A stretch of DNA of 64,000 nt from Sphaerosporella brunnea (Eukaryota > Ascomycota > Pezizomycetes > Pezizales > Pyronemataceae), in NCBI GenBank assembly GCA_008704415.1, contig VXIS01000048.1, positions 1 through 64,000 of the forward strand, written 5' to 3'. The position numbers and the translations under genes were made by a program. The notes below the pieces were generated by a model, which was given only the letters and a program-made list of their open reading frames with translations, made no database searches and had not been told where the DNA came from. This document shows, one piece after another, positions 1 through 9,859 of the stretch; within the stretch, counting starts at the first letter, position 1, and every line of letters begins with the position of its first letter.

Positions 1-767
1 AGACGTTGGCACAGGTTGACAAAGTCGTTAAGGTTGGTGGGATTCGGGGTGCCGATGAGCTTCTCGAGGATTTCGATTGAGAGTCCATGCCGGAGGGCAT
101 CCATGGTGGCACGTTGATCCCAATCCAAATCGGAGACCAGCCTGAAGAACTCGGCGTAGTATAGCGAGAATTTCTTGTTGCCTTGTCGAAGGGTTTGGAG
201 CTTGTGACGAGCTGTGGCGGCGCGGTCCGGGTCACCGAAGGCAGTCTGGAGGATGCTGATGACGTCTTCAACATCGTCGAGTCCTGTAATCGTGCCATTA
301 TCGCGAATGTAGGGGAGGAGTTGTTCCATGGCACGGCCTTCGCATCGGTTGATGGCATAGGACAACCGTAGCTGGGGGGTGGGGAAACGTGTGGTGTCTG
401 CGAACAGCTTGAGACGGAGCTGGGCGACAAACGACCGAAGCTTATCGCGGGTGCCGTCGAACATAGGCGCGTCCGGGAGCTTGTCACCTCGTGCTCCATG
501 GTTCTCCGGTGCCGGCTGACCCAGGAGGCGGGTAATGATTCCTCGTTGACGGACCAGTTCTTGCTCGGCAGCGTCAGCTCGAGCGGTTTCTTCGGCCAAG
601 GTAAGGTCGTCGTCCGTGGGTGCAGGTGTATAGTCAGGGGTGCTGAGGACTTCGGTGCAGATTCTGTGGATATAGTCGAGAGGGTCGTTGTTTTCAAGAT
701 CGGTGAGAGCGCTGGCAGCCACGAGGCGTGCCCAGAGGTCGTCGGAGATAGCTTTGTATATCGGCAT
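1..767 (-). mobile_element. Ty3/gypsy-type retrotransposon gag, 5' part (runs off window)
   Basis: Reading the minus strand from the ATG at 765-767 gives an uninterrupted frame to the window edge, so the C-terminus and pol lie outside. The protein has an N-terminal coil-like stretch rich in Ala/Glu. It then has the layout of fungal retrotransposon gag proteins: a DAPMFDGTRDKLRSF segment, an RLSYAINRCEG-like helix and a final FSLYYAEFFRL...DLDWDQ block. Gag packages the element RNA into particles in the cytoplasm. The frame carries no stop over 255 codons, so this copy is either young or intact here. Family placement rests on remembered gag motifs. The zinc knuckle expected at the C-terminus is not in the window. 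Confidence 0.75.
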
Positions 768-832
768 GGTGTGTCGAGGTCGGGAGCCGGAGCGGGAGCT
801 ACGTAGGTTGGAGATAGTTCGACAGAATGTAC

Positions 833-1076
833 TGTAACGGGACAGGCGCGAGGAAACGTCCAAGGTACGTAGCTTTCGAGGCAAGGACCGGAGGCAGGAG
901 GACAAGGACAAGAGGCAGAAGAAGACGAGACAAGACAAGGTGGTTCAAGGTTACTAGGTTCGCTAGTATACAAGACGTTCTGTAAAGAAGAAAAGAAGAA
1001 AAGAAACAAAAACAAGTGAAACCTCGCCATTTATGCTTTCCCGTCACGTGACCGCGGCGCGTCGCGTTACGTGACA
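833..1076 (-). repeat. putative 5' LTR and leader of the gypsy-type element
   Basis: On the minus strand the block starts TGTCACGTAACG and a plausible end TTACA lies just before the gag leader, giving about 244 bp with TG...CA ends. It contains two CACGTGAC/TCACGTGA palindromes and a CT-rich tract. The partner LTR is outside the window, so ends and length are guesses. The flank just outside (1077-1088) reads like two telomere-type repeats, CCCTAACCCTA. Confidence 0.4.
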
Positions 1077-1244
1077 CCCTAACCCTAGCGCCGAGCCACC
1101 CCTTAACCTTGAGCCGTGACCCCACGTCCACAACTGTGACCAGTAGCTGTGCTCCTGGGTTCTTGGCTACCATCAGTGGCAGACGTGCTCTCAAACAAGA
1201 TAGTGTGTACCTTAACAATGTTAATACAATGAGCCGCATATCTA

Positions 1245-2487
1245 GGAGTACCGGAAAAGAGATTGGTATACATCTTTGTTATGTTCAAGTGGCGGGGAAG
1301 CATGAGCATCGTAACTGTTGGGAATTGGAGCTGATGACAGTGGCTGAATCATCCCAGAAGATGTTGTGGACGTCAGCAGAGAAGAAGCCAGCTCTACTGT
1401 GGAAGAACTCAAAGTAGTGGGTGATGATGGGTACGGTGCCACTTGCGGTGAAGCAACCGATACAGCTGGTGACAAATGAGAAGAGGACGGCGGAGGAAGC
1501 GTAGAAGCTGCCAAAGGTGATGAACGGGGAGTTGTTGCGGCAGGGATGTTGCAAGCTGCTGGAGACGGACAGGGAACAATTGGAGCAGTGACCGCAGAAG
1601 CTGCTGAAGAGAAACAACAGAGGTCAGCGGTGAAATACTGAACGCTACTGGGGACGAACAAAATACTTCCTGAGAAGGAACATCAAGAGCCGTAAGAGGT
1701 AAAGACGGACTGGCACTGGCTGATGCGGGCATCACAGAAGCTGCAGGTGATGAACAAGGAGGAGCTGGAGGAGAGATTGCGGCAGCCACAGGAGATGGAC
1801 AGCAATTGGTTCCACAAGGCATTGCAGATACTGCCGGAGACGGACTAAAAGGAGCCGGAGGAGATATAGCTGGTGTTTTTCGGGACGTAGAAGAAGCCTT
1901 TACCGCAGATCCTACAAATGTTAATAAATGTAATCACGAAGCAGCGGTAAAATAAATCTCATCAGTATTACCTGCTGCAGTATTGGCCAATCGCCTTGCA
2001 CGGCGCTTGTCCGCTCGCTTTTTTGCTGCTTTCTCCTTGGAGCGTTCATTCCGTCTGTTATCGCCCATAACAGAGTGTACAACATGATGAGTTGTTTCGC
2101 GAGTCCACTCCGTACGGCCATGTAAATGTTCTCGGTTCATATACTGCCATGTCATTTTAATCAGTGAGTACAATACCACGGCATAGTCATATTCACGAAA
2201 AGCCCAAAAGTCTGGTCCAAGGTATCGGCAGATAAATTCACGAACCGCTATTCGCAAGACCCGCTTGTCGGATTCATCGTTGGCACACCCCATTCGCTGA
2301 GCTAGAACTTTTCGCGCAGGCATAGAACCGCATTCCGCTCGGAATTGCCTGGAATTCTTGCGGACTGTTTCTGAAATATTGCTATATACATCAGATGGAA
2401 TCAGCATATGACTGACAATGGACTATCAGCGTGAATATACGGGTTGAAGATTTGGTTAAGCTGGGTTTGATATGAAGACTCAGACAT
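1245..2487 (-). pseudogene. transposon-associated Ser/Pro/Ala-repeat protein, frameshifted
   Basis: I do not recognise the family. The likely start is the ATG at 2485-2487. A frame change at about 2415 leads into a basic, helical N-terminal domain (2407-1975) ending in a Lys/Arg-rich stretch (KEKAAKKRADKRRARRL). A GTAATA...TTTGTAG intron (about 1910-1970) joins it to a repetitive tail. The tail has degenerate SSPVA / SPPAP / CPSPAA units, and the repeats jump frame once more near 1615. Two frameshifts make it a likely pseudogene. It lies head to head with the tnp2 relic, so an accessory DNA-binding role in transposition is a reasonable inference, not shown. A host gene captured beside the element is the alternative. 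Confidence 0.45.
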
Positions 2488-2701
2488 CTTTCGTCTGGAT
2501 GGAAACGGTGGAGGATAGATAGAAAGTCAAGTGAAGATGGGTCCGACAAACAGCAGCTGTGGTGCCAGTATTATATAGTTGAGTCATCAGTGTGACGTCA
2601 GTTTAACTAACGGGACAACAAGTTCATGAGGTCATAGCCGATGGCAGCCGTTGAAAGTTGCTGGTAGAACAGCATGGAGGAACACACTAGCAAGCTGAGA
2701 T
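2488..2701. promoter_or_regulatory. bidirectional intergenic region inside the transposon
   Basis: The 214 bp separates the starts of the two head-to-head transposon genes. A TATATAG-like stretch (about 2572-2578) faces the minus-strand gene. No other motif stands out. A promoter role is inferred from position only. Confidence 0.3.
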
Positions 2702-5700
2702 ATGATACTAGGGTGTAGAGATATGTTCGCACCTAATCTTTGCCACATGTCCGCTATACAACACCACCGACCACATTACACTCCAGTCAGTATGCCCGCA
2801 GAAATGACATCAAATCGAATCGCTGCGAAATCCGAGACTCCTATACCACAAGATTGTCAATTTCATCACATATACCAACAAGATAGGTCACGGTCAGAAA
2901 CACCCACTCTACCGATACCATCCCGTATATCGAGGCAGTCTGAAACACCCATCCCACAACTATGGGACGTACCAGGAGTTCCAGCAATAGATGAGCTGAA
3001 CGGAAACCCCGATGGACACCAGTTAAGCATGATTGACTACTCGTCGGATCCAGAAGTTCAATTGGACTTGTCAGAACACGACGCAGATGGCCCTTCAGAC
3101 TCCGAAATGGAAGAAGTACATCCTTTGTATGCAGCAAATGCATGTTCATCAAGCAACAATCTTGATGAGTCTGATGTTGATGGAGACCAAGGCGATCGAC
3201 CAATCGAGGCAGTCTTCACTTATGGTAGCAGCGACGTTGAAGACCTGAATGACCTGGATAACTCAAATTTTAATTATCGTCGGGTTCAATTGCAGCCATT
3301 AACACCACAAGAGCAAATCTCATTTGCATATCAGGATATCACAATAACTCACCATATTTCTCGTGCGGCTATTAAGGAATTTTGTACCTTACAACCGGAA
3401 CATCCTCTCGATCCGCGGACAACGGCAAAGCATATTGCCCGTCTAACAGGCATTAAAGAAGTCCGATATGACTGTTGTGTCAAGGGATGCGTATCCTATT
3501 CATTGCCTCAGTATTCAGCCCTCCGAGAGTGTCCAATCGATACCTGTCGACATCCCCGTTATCGAACAATCAATGGCTAACAGGAGTCCTACGCACAGCA
3601 TTTATATATTCCGGTAGCCCACCGCTTACGCCTAATGTATGCAGACAAGCAGCGGGCGAAGGAAATGATGGACTACCGCTTCCAGTGACTCAAAGATAGG
3701 GAGGACAACCTACGAACTGATTTTTGGACCGGTAGTCTATATAGTGATCTGGAAAAAAAAGGCCTTTTTCCATGCATCACCGACATAGCTTTAGCACTAA
3801 GCTCGGACGGTGTGAAGGTATTTAAAACACGAAGTGCATTTAATATATGGCCGATCATGCTGGTAAGTGTCGTCCAAATAGTTTGATGTTTTTGAGTACT
3901 AACCTGCTTGAAGATGAACTTGAATTTGGCTCCGTCTGTACGCTTTCAATGGCGTAATATGTTGTTGGTTGGCTTTACACCAGGCCCTAACAACCCGAAA
4001 GACATGGACTCCTTTCTATGGCCACTAGTCGAAGAGTTTATCAGCTTAGAGCGTGGCATTGAAACCTGGAATGCGGCAACAGAGCCATACATTGACTTGC
4101 ATGCTTACATACCTCTTGTGACGGCTGATATGCCTGGCCGTGAGAAGCTCATGCACCTGAAGGGAAATCGAGCTTATAGCTACTGCAATTACTGTCTCTG
4201 TCGGGGAATTTACAATGGTAGTGCTATATATTGTCCATTTGCTCCGCCGATGGATCCACCCATTGATGTTCTCAACGATCCGTCAAAAGCAAACAAAATG
4301 GGGTATCCATGGCCACAGCATGACCATCGGCAGTTGCCTCTCCGATTCAATGAGGATTTCCGGCGGAATGCTGCTTATATTGCCTCTGATCCTGGTCACA
4401 GTGCTGCTCAAAGAAAAACGGGTATTGCTGGCCAGTCAATCTTGCACAAACTATCATCGATTGACTTTCCACGAAGTTTCCCTCCTGACGCCATGCATTT
4501 GTTTTATGAGAACGTTGTTCCAGATATGGTACGGCATTACCGCGGCGTGTTCTTTAAATCAACTGCAAGCTCATCAAACAGAGAGGTGGATATTCCGGTC
4601 AACGCTCCATCAGAGTCTGTATGCACTGATGGTTCTAGCAAATGAAAAAGCCCATCCACACAGAGCGGTTCAACATCAACCAAGCGTGTCAAGTCCGGCA
4701 CGACTGGCAAAACATTTAAGTTCTGTCAAACTAAGGATGCGTGGAACCTCGAGCCTGCTGTATGGACACAAATTGGTCAAGACCAGCAAGCTAGCCCTAG
4801 TCTTCTTCCATACAGCTTTGGACGAGCGCCCGTAACTTTGCCAGCCATTGTCATGAGTTCTCCGGTGAAGAGTGGAAGCAGCAAGCTACGCTGTTTCTTC
4901 CCATATATTTCCAGGATAAACTGCCTAGAGAACACTACGATCAATTCTGCGCCCTCACACAGGCGATGAATGATGCAACAGAAAATGTTCTCTCGGATGC
5001 AGACATTGAAAAGGTGGAGGATGCCTTCTGCCGGTTTCTGGAATATTATGAGAACACATTTTACTGCCTGAAATGGTCTCAGCTCCCAGCATGCCTTCCG
5101 GTATTTCATCAACTAGCCCATGTTGCTGATGCTCTCCGGTGGATCGGTCCAATGCCAATTTATGCTCAGTGGGGCATGGAACGGATGTGTGGTATCCTGA
5201 CACGGACCGCAAAGTCAAGGGTGAATGCAAATCGAAATATGGAGTTAACCCTCGAGATGACGGAGCAGAAAAATATGCTTGGACTTGTCTTACATCCCGA
5301 TGACTGGGCTCCTGCTGCAGTACCTGACAATGATGTAGCAGATGCTGATGGAAACATCCTGTTATCCCAAGTGTTTGGGCACCGCATGAGTTTGAGCCAA
5401 CCACTGCTACCTGGTTTACCGTTGGCATCCTCCATGAACAACTATGTTTTTGACAACATGGTCGAACACCGTGTCCTTGAAACGCTGGAGCTTCAACGGC
5501 TTAAAGCCTATGTACAAGGGCTTGCAAAAAATGCCGGTCTCATCCATCTTCAATCCTTCAGTTTGCCAGCAAACTTTGCTGTAAACACTTGGAAATGGTG
5601 CCGCTTTCGAGATCATGATGACAACCCTAAACTTGATTTTAAAATCACGTCTGCAGCACACCGCCCGCACAATAATACACGAACCGCCTCCATAATTGTG

Positions 5701-6048
5701 TATGAGCGAGAACTCAATAGTCCGAATCCTGATAACCTGAACATGGCATATGGTGAAGTCCAATTCTTCTTCTCTTTGTGGCTACCAGCGGAGCTTCCCC
5801 ATGCTGTGTTAGAACAGCCTAATCCGGAGGATGGTGGAGGGCCCGGTACGGCCATGCATTATTTGGCATATATTCAAGATATACCAGTGATAGCTGAGGG
5901 CTCCCTGGTACGCCGTCACATAGGAGGGGGGTTCAAAGTTATTGCAGTCAAGGATATTGGATGTCAGATTGGGCTGATGCAAAAGGGTCCAGGCAAGTGG
6001 CAGTATCTTGTGCGGAAGTACGGTGCATTGAAGTGGGAGGATGCATAG
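2702..6048 (+). pseudogene. tnp2-type transposase (Transposase_21 family), disabled
   Basis: One reading frame runs from 2702 through a Cys-rich zinc-like segment (YDCCVKGCVSY...CPIDTC, about 3460-3550). It continues through a GTAAGT intron with a perfect TACTAAC branch site (3863-3913) into the tnp2 core (MLLVGFTPGPNNPKDMDSF, then LVTADMPGREKLMHLKGNRAY). The C-terminal portion (4831-6048) has the family's AQWGMERMCGILTRTAKSR and LDFKIT blocks. Four lesions are visible: TAA at 3578-3580, TGA at 3686-3688, TGA at 4643-4645, and a one-base loss at 4830/4831, where the family's FGR-P-RNF motif changes frame. All three stops can come from CAA or CGA by C-to-T change. The enzyme would have cut and joined the element ends in the nucleus. 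Confidence 0.75.
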
Positions 6049-6334
6049 TTGGTTTTTGTCTTTTTTTGGTTAACAGATTGGAGTTTGGGTGCATATCCTA
6101 TTGTAGAGGTGGGTAACGCGGGTCCTGGAAATGGTTTTGATAGGTTCTAAGGGTCTCGGATATCCTGCGGCGGGAAGCCACTGCACCGGCTACATGGCAG
6201 TTGAGTTTCTACAGTGTGCTTCATGGTTGACAGCCCGGTGACCCACACCACCTTATCCTCCGTAGCTGCGATGATATCATCATCCTACCAGCGCTCAGCA
6301 ACAATGTTGTATCCCTCAACAACATCACACCCGT

Positions 6335-6840
6335 TCATGAACAGTTGTCCAAATGATTCGCAACGACACCCATGTGAGTCAGGCATTGGGTTAATCCAGC
6401 GCAAGCTAACCACTCGGTGATAGCATCCAAATTGTTCGGATCCACCCCCGGTCCCTCCAGTTCAATCCTCCTCTGACCAGGGGAAAGATTCCGTGCACGT
6501 ATTGGAAGCAGACAATTTTCCAGGATTCTCAGTTGTGGAACCGAAGCATAGTCGGTTCTTAGGTGTTCTGGAGGCACAGCGAAGGGGTATTGGCTCAGGT
6601 ACCTCTGCTGCTGCAGCTGCAACGGAGGCAGATGATTTACCAGTATTTCCAATTGTGGAACGGAAGAAGAGTAGGTTTTTAGGTATCCTGGAGGCGAGTA
6701 GAAGAGGTATCGGCCTAGACACCTCGGTACCAGCAGCTGCAGCGGCGGACAAGCAGAAGGATCAGGCGTAGTGGTGGAGGATGTGGAGGATGTGATGGAG
6801 TGGTGAAGGATGCTGAGTGGTGCTGAAGGATACAGCGGGA
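6335..6840 (-). pseudogene. repeat-bearing open frame 3' of the tnp2 relic, unknown
   Basis: Read on the minus strand, a frame is open from about 6840 to the TGA at 6335-6337. It holds two tandem copies of a roughly 42-residue unit (RYLFYSPPGYLKTYSSSVPQLEIL, then RYLSQYPFAVPPEHLRTDYASVPQLRIL), rich in Tyr, Pro and Leu. A non-repeated tail follows (RIELEGPGVDPNNLDAITEW). The underlying DNA duplication is about 126 bp (6510-6760) and is open in other frames too, so the choice of frame is uncertain. No ATG precedes the first unit in this frame, so it may be a terminal exon. I do not recognise the product. It converges on the transposase relic and may be its third gene. Confidence 0.35.
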
Positions 6841-6960
6841 CGCCAAAGGCAGCGGAAATGTGGGCGGGTTTATATATAAAACAGAATCTCCGTTCAAGTT
6901 ACGCTTTCCCAAGCTCATGTCCACCCAAGATGGATGCACTGGCTACCTATTTACAAGGTG

Positions 6961-7075
6961 CAAATAGGTGGCTGGCGGTAATCCTTCTTGTACTGCGCCA
7001 CTTATTTGTCCCGGGGCAAATATGTGGCTGACGGTAGTGCTCTCAGTAATGCGCCAGGTTGATATGTAGGTCCAG
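6961..7075. repeat. two imperfect 56-bp direct repeats
   Basis: The blocks starting CAAATAGGTGGCTGGCGGTA (6961) and CAAATATGTGGCTGACGGTA (7017) are successive imperfect copies, each followed by a CTGCGCCA- or ATGCGCCA-like end. They lie just outside the transposon coding relics and could be subterminal repeats. Confidence 0.5.
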
Positions 7076-7261
7076 CTCAGGTTGAACCGCCTTTTATACG
7101 GTATCTACCGTGGTTGGCCATTCAAAGCGAGAGTAAGGGAGCAGCAGCCATGTGCAGTACTGATATACAACAGGGTTCTTCAACATGTACATAACGGATC
7201 AATCAAGTAGACCGCGTATTGACACCTGATGGTCTCAAGAAAATTCTCGAATTGCTGATAG

Positions 7262-7580
7262 TTGAAAAAAAAAAAACTGGCAGCATTTCCTCCTGTATTT
7301 TGCTCAACCAACAATAAGCAGCGGCCAAAAAAGGATGGCAGCACTACTTTTTGTTAGAGGCGGGACTGTTTCCTTACCTCACAGCCTTCTTGCAGCCCTC
7401 GGTAGTCCTGGGGGGGGTCCTAATGCATCCTGGATATCCTCCGGCAGAGTGCTACTTCACAAGTTAGCATTTGAAAAAAATTTGGCAGCATTTCCCCCTG
7501 TATTTTGCCTCACCAGAAGCAAAAAGCGGCCATATGGCAGCACTAATCGCCGTTGGGAGCGTGGGTTGTGTTCTTACCTC
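7262..7580. repeat. imperfect direct duplication, about 115 bp twice
   Basis: Block A (7262-7380) and block B (7470-7580) share GGCAGCATTTCC, CCTGTATTTTGC, AGCGGCCA, ATGGCAGCACTA and a closing CTTACCTC in the same order, about 205 bp apart. They differ by scattered substitutions and by an A-run length difference. No long coding frame is shared, so this is non-coding duplicated sequence, perhaps part of a larger diverged repeat. Confidence 0.6.
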
Positions 7581-7613
7581 TTCAAAACAACTTGATGCAC
7601 CTCTCCTCCTCTT

Positions 7614-7756
7614 ACCGGTACTTGAAAACACGCCGGCAAACACAGGAAATACCGGTTGAGGGTCTGACCGGCAGGCAAGCCCGCGCTGGGGAGACTTAAG
7701 AAAAACAGCTCGCAAGCAAGCGCGTTTTTCAACCTCAGGTGTTTTCAAGCACCAGT
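7614..7756. mobile_element. MITE-like element with about 19-bp terminal inverted repeats
   Basis: The left end ACCGGTACTTGAAAACAC (7614 on) is matched by the inverted right end GGTGTTTTCAAGCACCAGT (7738-7756), about 16 of 19 positions. The 143-bp element has no coding capacity. The flanks do not show a clear target-site duplication, so the superfamily is open. Confidence 0.45.
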
Positions 7757-7794
7757 CCTTCATCCTAGGGGTTCTGTCGTCACGATGCTGAAGC

Positions 7795-8022
7795 CTGAAG
7801 CTGGCTGCGATGGCTGGCTGGCTTCACTGTGATGAGGCTGGCTGCGATGGCTGGCTAGCTTCACGGTGCTGAGGCTGGCTGCGATGGCTGGCGTTACGGT
7901 GGTGAGGCTGGCTGCGATGGCTGGCTGGCGTTACGGTGGTGAGGCTGGCTGCGATGGCTGGCTGGCTGCGATGGCTGGCTGGCGTCACGGTGCTGAGGCT
8001 GGCTGCGATGGCTGGCCTCACG
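7795..8022. repeat. minisatellite, GAGGCTGGCTGCGATGGCTGG unit
   Basis: Five or more tandem variants of a 36-48-bp unit built on GAGGCTGGCTGCGATGGCTGG followed by CTTCAC or GTTACGGT. Copy lengths vary by loss or gain of GGCT steps. Apparent frames here are by-products of the repeat. Confidence 0.8.
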
Positions 8023-8029
8023 GTTACGC

Positions 8030-8555
8030 AACACAGGGGTATTAGGTAAGCGAGCGGACTGCGAAAAGTCTGGGTGGCGAGAGGAGGTGGGCGTCAAACC
8101 TTTCGTCAAACCATTTGCCTCGGTCAAACGACTTTCGCTTGGGTTTTTCGTCTGAAATCAAACCATTACACCAAACCCTTGCACCACAGAGGGCGGCTTT
8201 TAACTAAATACACAGCCCCGAATTTGAATCGGCTGTCTGGACGGGGTCGCAGCCTCAAAATTGCACCGGGCCTCAAAGCTCGGCGAGACTTTGCAAAGTG
8301 TATCTACTATGATCTATACAGGACTTCAACAGATGGCGAGTTCTAGGCCTGAACGCACCAGTACTCTTTCCAGAGGGTGCACAACTCAAATCCTGCTGCT
8401 TGTGGCTGAAAACTAGCTTTGAATGAATGTGCGTCTCAGTTTTGCAAGTTGTAGGTGAGACATGACGACAGATTCTCCATCAGTAGGGCCCGGACCCGGA
8501 CTCTTCGCACTTTCTTTGTCTACGACTGGGGGTATTCTGCTTCCGCTTCTACACT
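8030..8555. other. non-coding stretch
   Basis: No gene recognised. A locally repeated TCAAAC motif lies at about 8097-8170, beside the minisatellite. Confidence 0.5.
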
Positions 8556-8557
8556 GC

Positions 8558-9000
8558 GCTTTTTTTCATATTGCATTCGGCCGCTTGCGGCCATGGCATA
8601 AGGTACAAATAATAGAAACCCTGTGCCTCCTGGCCCGGACCAGCTACCCACTTCCACTCAAGAAGATAATAGAGAGTAACGTAAAGAGAGAAAAGGAAAG
8701 AGTGGGGTCGACAAAGGAAAGGCATATCCTCCAGCATCTACATGTCACTCACCCATCATCATCCGACGAATGGTCCAGGATCCTTGACCCTCTGTGCTAT
8801 CCAGAAACCCCAGCACCCCGTTCGTCACCTAACAATTGCAAGATGAATGTGTTGTTCCAGAAACGCTTTCCTTCAGTGCCTTCCAGGGAACCCTTTGCTC
8901 TTTCTTCCACCGCGAGCAGTGCTTGAACGGGTGTCCTACACTCCGCTGCGCAGTAAATGAGTACCGTAGAAATCCGGACATAAAGCCGGCGGAGAAATAA
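8558..9000 (-). mobile_element. LINE (Tad-like) 3' fragment, 5'-truncated, diverged
   Basis: The minus-strand 3' end carries the family hallmark CATGGCCGCAAGCGGCCGAATGCAATATGAAAAAAA at 8560-8596, shared with the copies at 19.8 and 49.5 kb. Upstream, minus-strand 8940-8840 encodes HPFKHCSRWKKEQRVPWKAL. This is a diverged version of the zinc-knuckle end of the LINE ORF2 protein seen intact at 49.1 kb (HLFKFCKRWKEEQIILWEAV). The frame is short and broken. Only the last few hundred bases of an element are present, as expected from incomplete reverse transcription. Confidence 0.65.
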
Positions 9001-9850
9001 GGCGAGAATAAAGGAAAAGCTTCACGATGTACAGATGCCACGACTCTGCTCATCCAAACCGGCATAGTCATATCCATCATCCTCTTCCTTCATGCACTGA
9101 TGCGGTGAAGCCATTCTCCTCCGGCAGCGGCAATTTGCTGTTGGTGGGGGAGGTTGATGTTTTGGTAGACGACATCACTGTCAAAACCCCAACCCTTCGC
9201 CTTGACAACTCTGAAATTCGGGCTTGTCAATAGCCAGCCGGCCGAGCTGGCTGCCCAATGGCTGTATGGGCAACCTTGGCGGCCCGGGTTGGGCTGTTTG
9301 GCTGCTATCATCTGCACCGAAGCAAACCCCGGGTCTGCCCTGCTTTTAATCGGAACGCTCTTTTCCTCTGGGCCCAGAAGCCAACGATTGAAGTTGCAAC
9401 AAGTCAGTGTTCACTAGCTATATTGGCACCTATTATGCCACAGCCCTGGCAAAACACAGAAACGCCACTCATTCTACCAGCTACGGATTGCTCGTTTCAA
9501 AAAAAACACAAGGCTACGTGAGGGAACTGTTGTTTAAAACTTCAGGGAGAAACTAGAGTGGCCGAGTGAGAAATAATGAAGGCACATCATTCGTGACCAT
9601 TAACGGTGCACAATAAACGTATTAAATAAAGGCAATAACGATAGCACCTTTGCCCAAACATATGTAGTCCAGGCCTTGAACTGCCCTGCAAACCTCGTTG
9701 AGCAAGCCCCTTCCATCCACACCAAGATGGAGTGACCAACACATCCGTATACCGAGTTCCTGCGTACCGTCTGCGCACGGTATCTCGGCTACCAGTTACC
9801 ATATTCCGGCGTTTCAGGAGCCCTCAACAAAAAAAAAAAAAAAAAAAAAA
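9000..9850. other. non-coding stretch ending in an A22 run
   Basis: No supported gene. Adenines fill 9829-9850. This could be the tail of a retroposed sequence or a simple microsatellite; no coding match lies directly beside it on the plus strand. Confidence 0.5.
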
Positions 9851-9859
9851 GACTAGTTC

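Larger units (their letters stand above)
1245..6840. mobile_element. decayed CACTA/En-Spm-like (tnp2-class) DNA transposon
   Basis: The segment groups three decayed genes: a minus-strand gene with Ser-Pro-Ala repeats (1245-2487), a plus-strand tnp2 transposase relic (2702-6048) and a minus-strand repeat-bearing frame (6335-6840). The first two are head to head across 214 bp, a common layout for class II elements with a transposase and an accessory protein. I could not find convincing CACTA...TAGTG terminal inverted repeats, so the outer borders are only the outer ends of the coding relics. Short imperfect 56-bp direct repeats at 6961-7075 could be subterminal repeats of the same element. Confidence 0.6.

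Noticed and set aside
1245..8022. Possible KDZ transposon with TET/JBP-type oxygenase gene
   Set aside because: The transposase blocks are of tnp2 type and no His-x-Asp dioxygenase motif was found in any frame.
7262..8022. CRISPR-like array
   Set aside because: Repeats are tandem or paired without regular unique spacers, and the genome is eukaryotic.
7795..8127. Coding frames with Ser-Gln-Pro-Ala repeats
   Set aside because: They are by-products of the GGCTGGCTGCGATGG minisatellite and shift frame with unit length.
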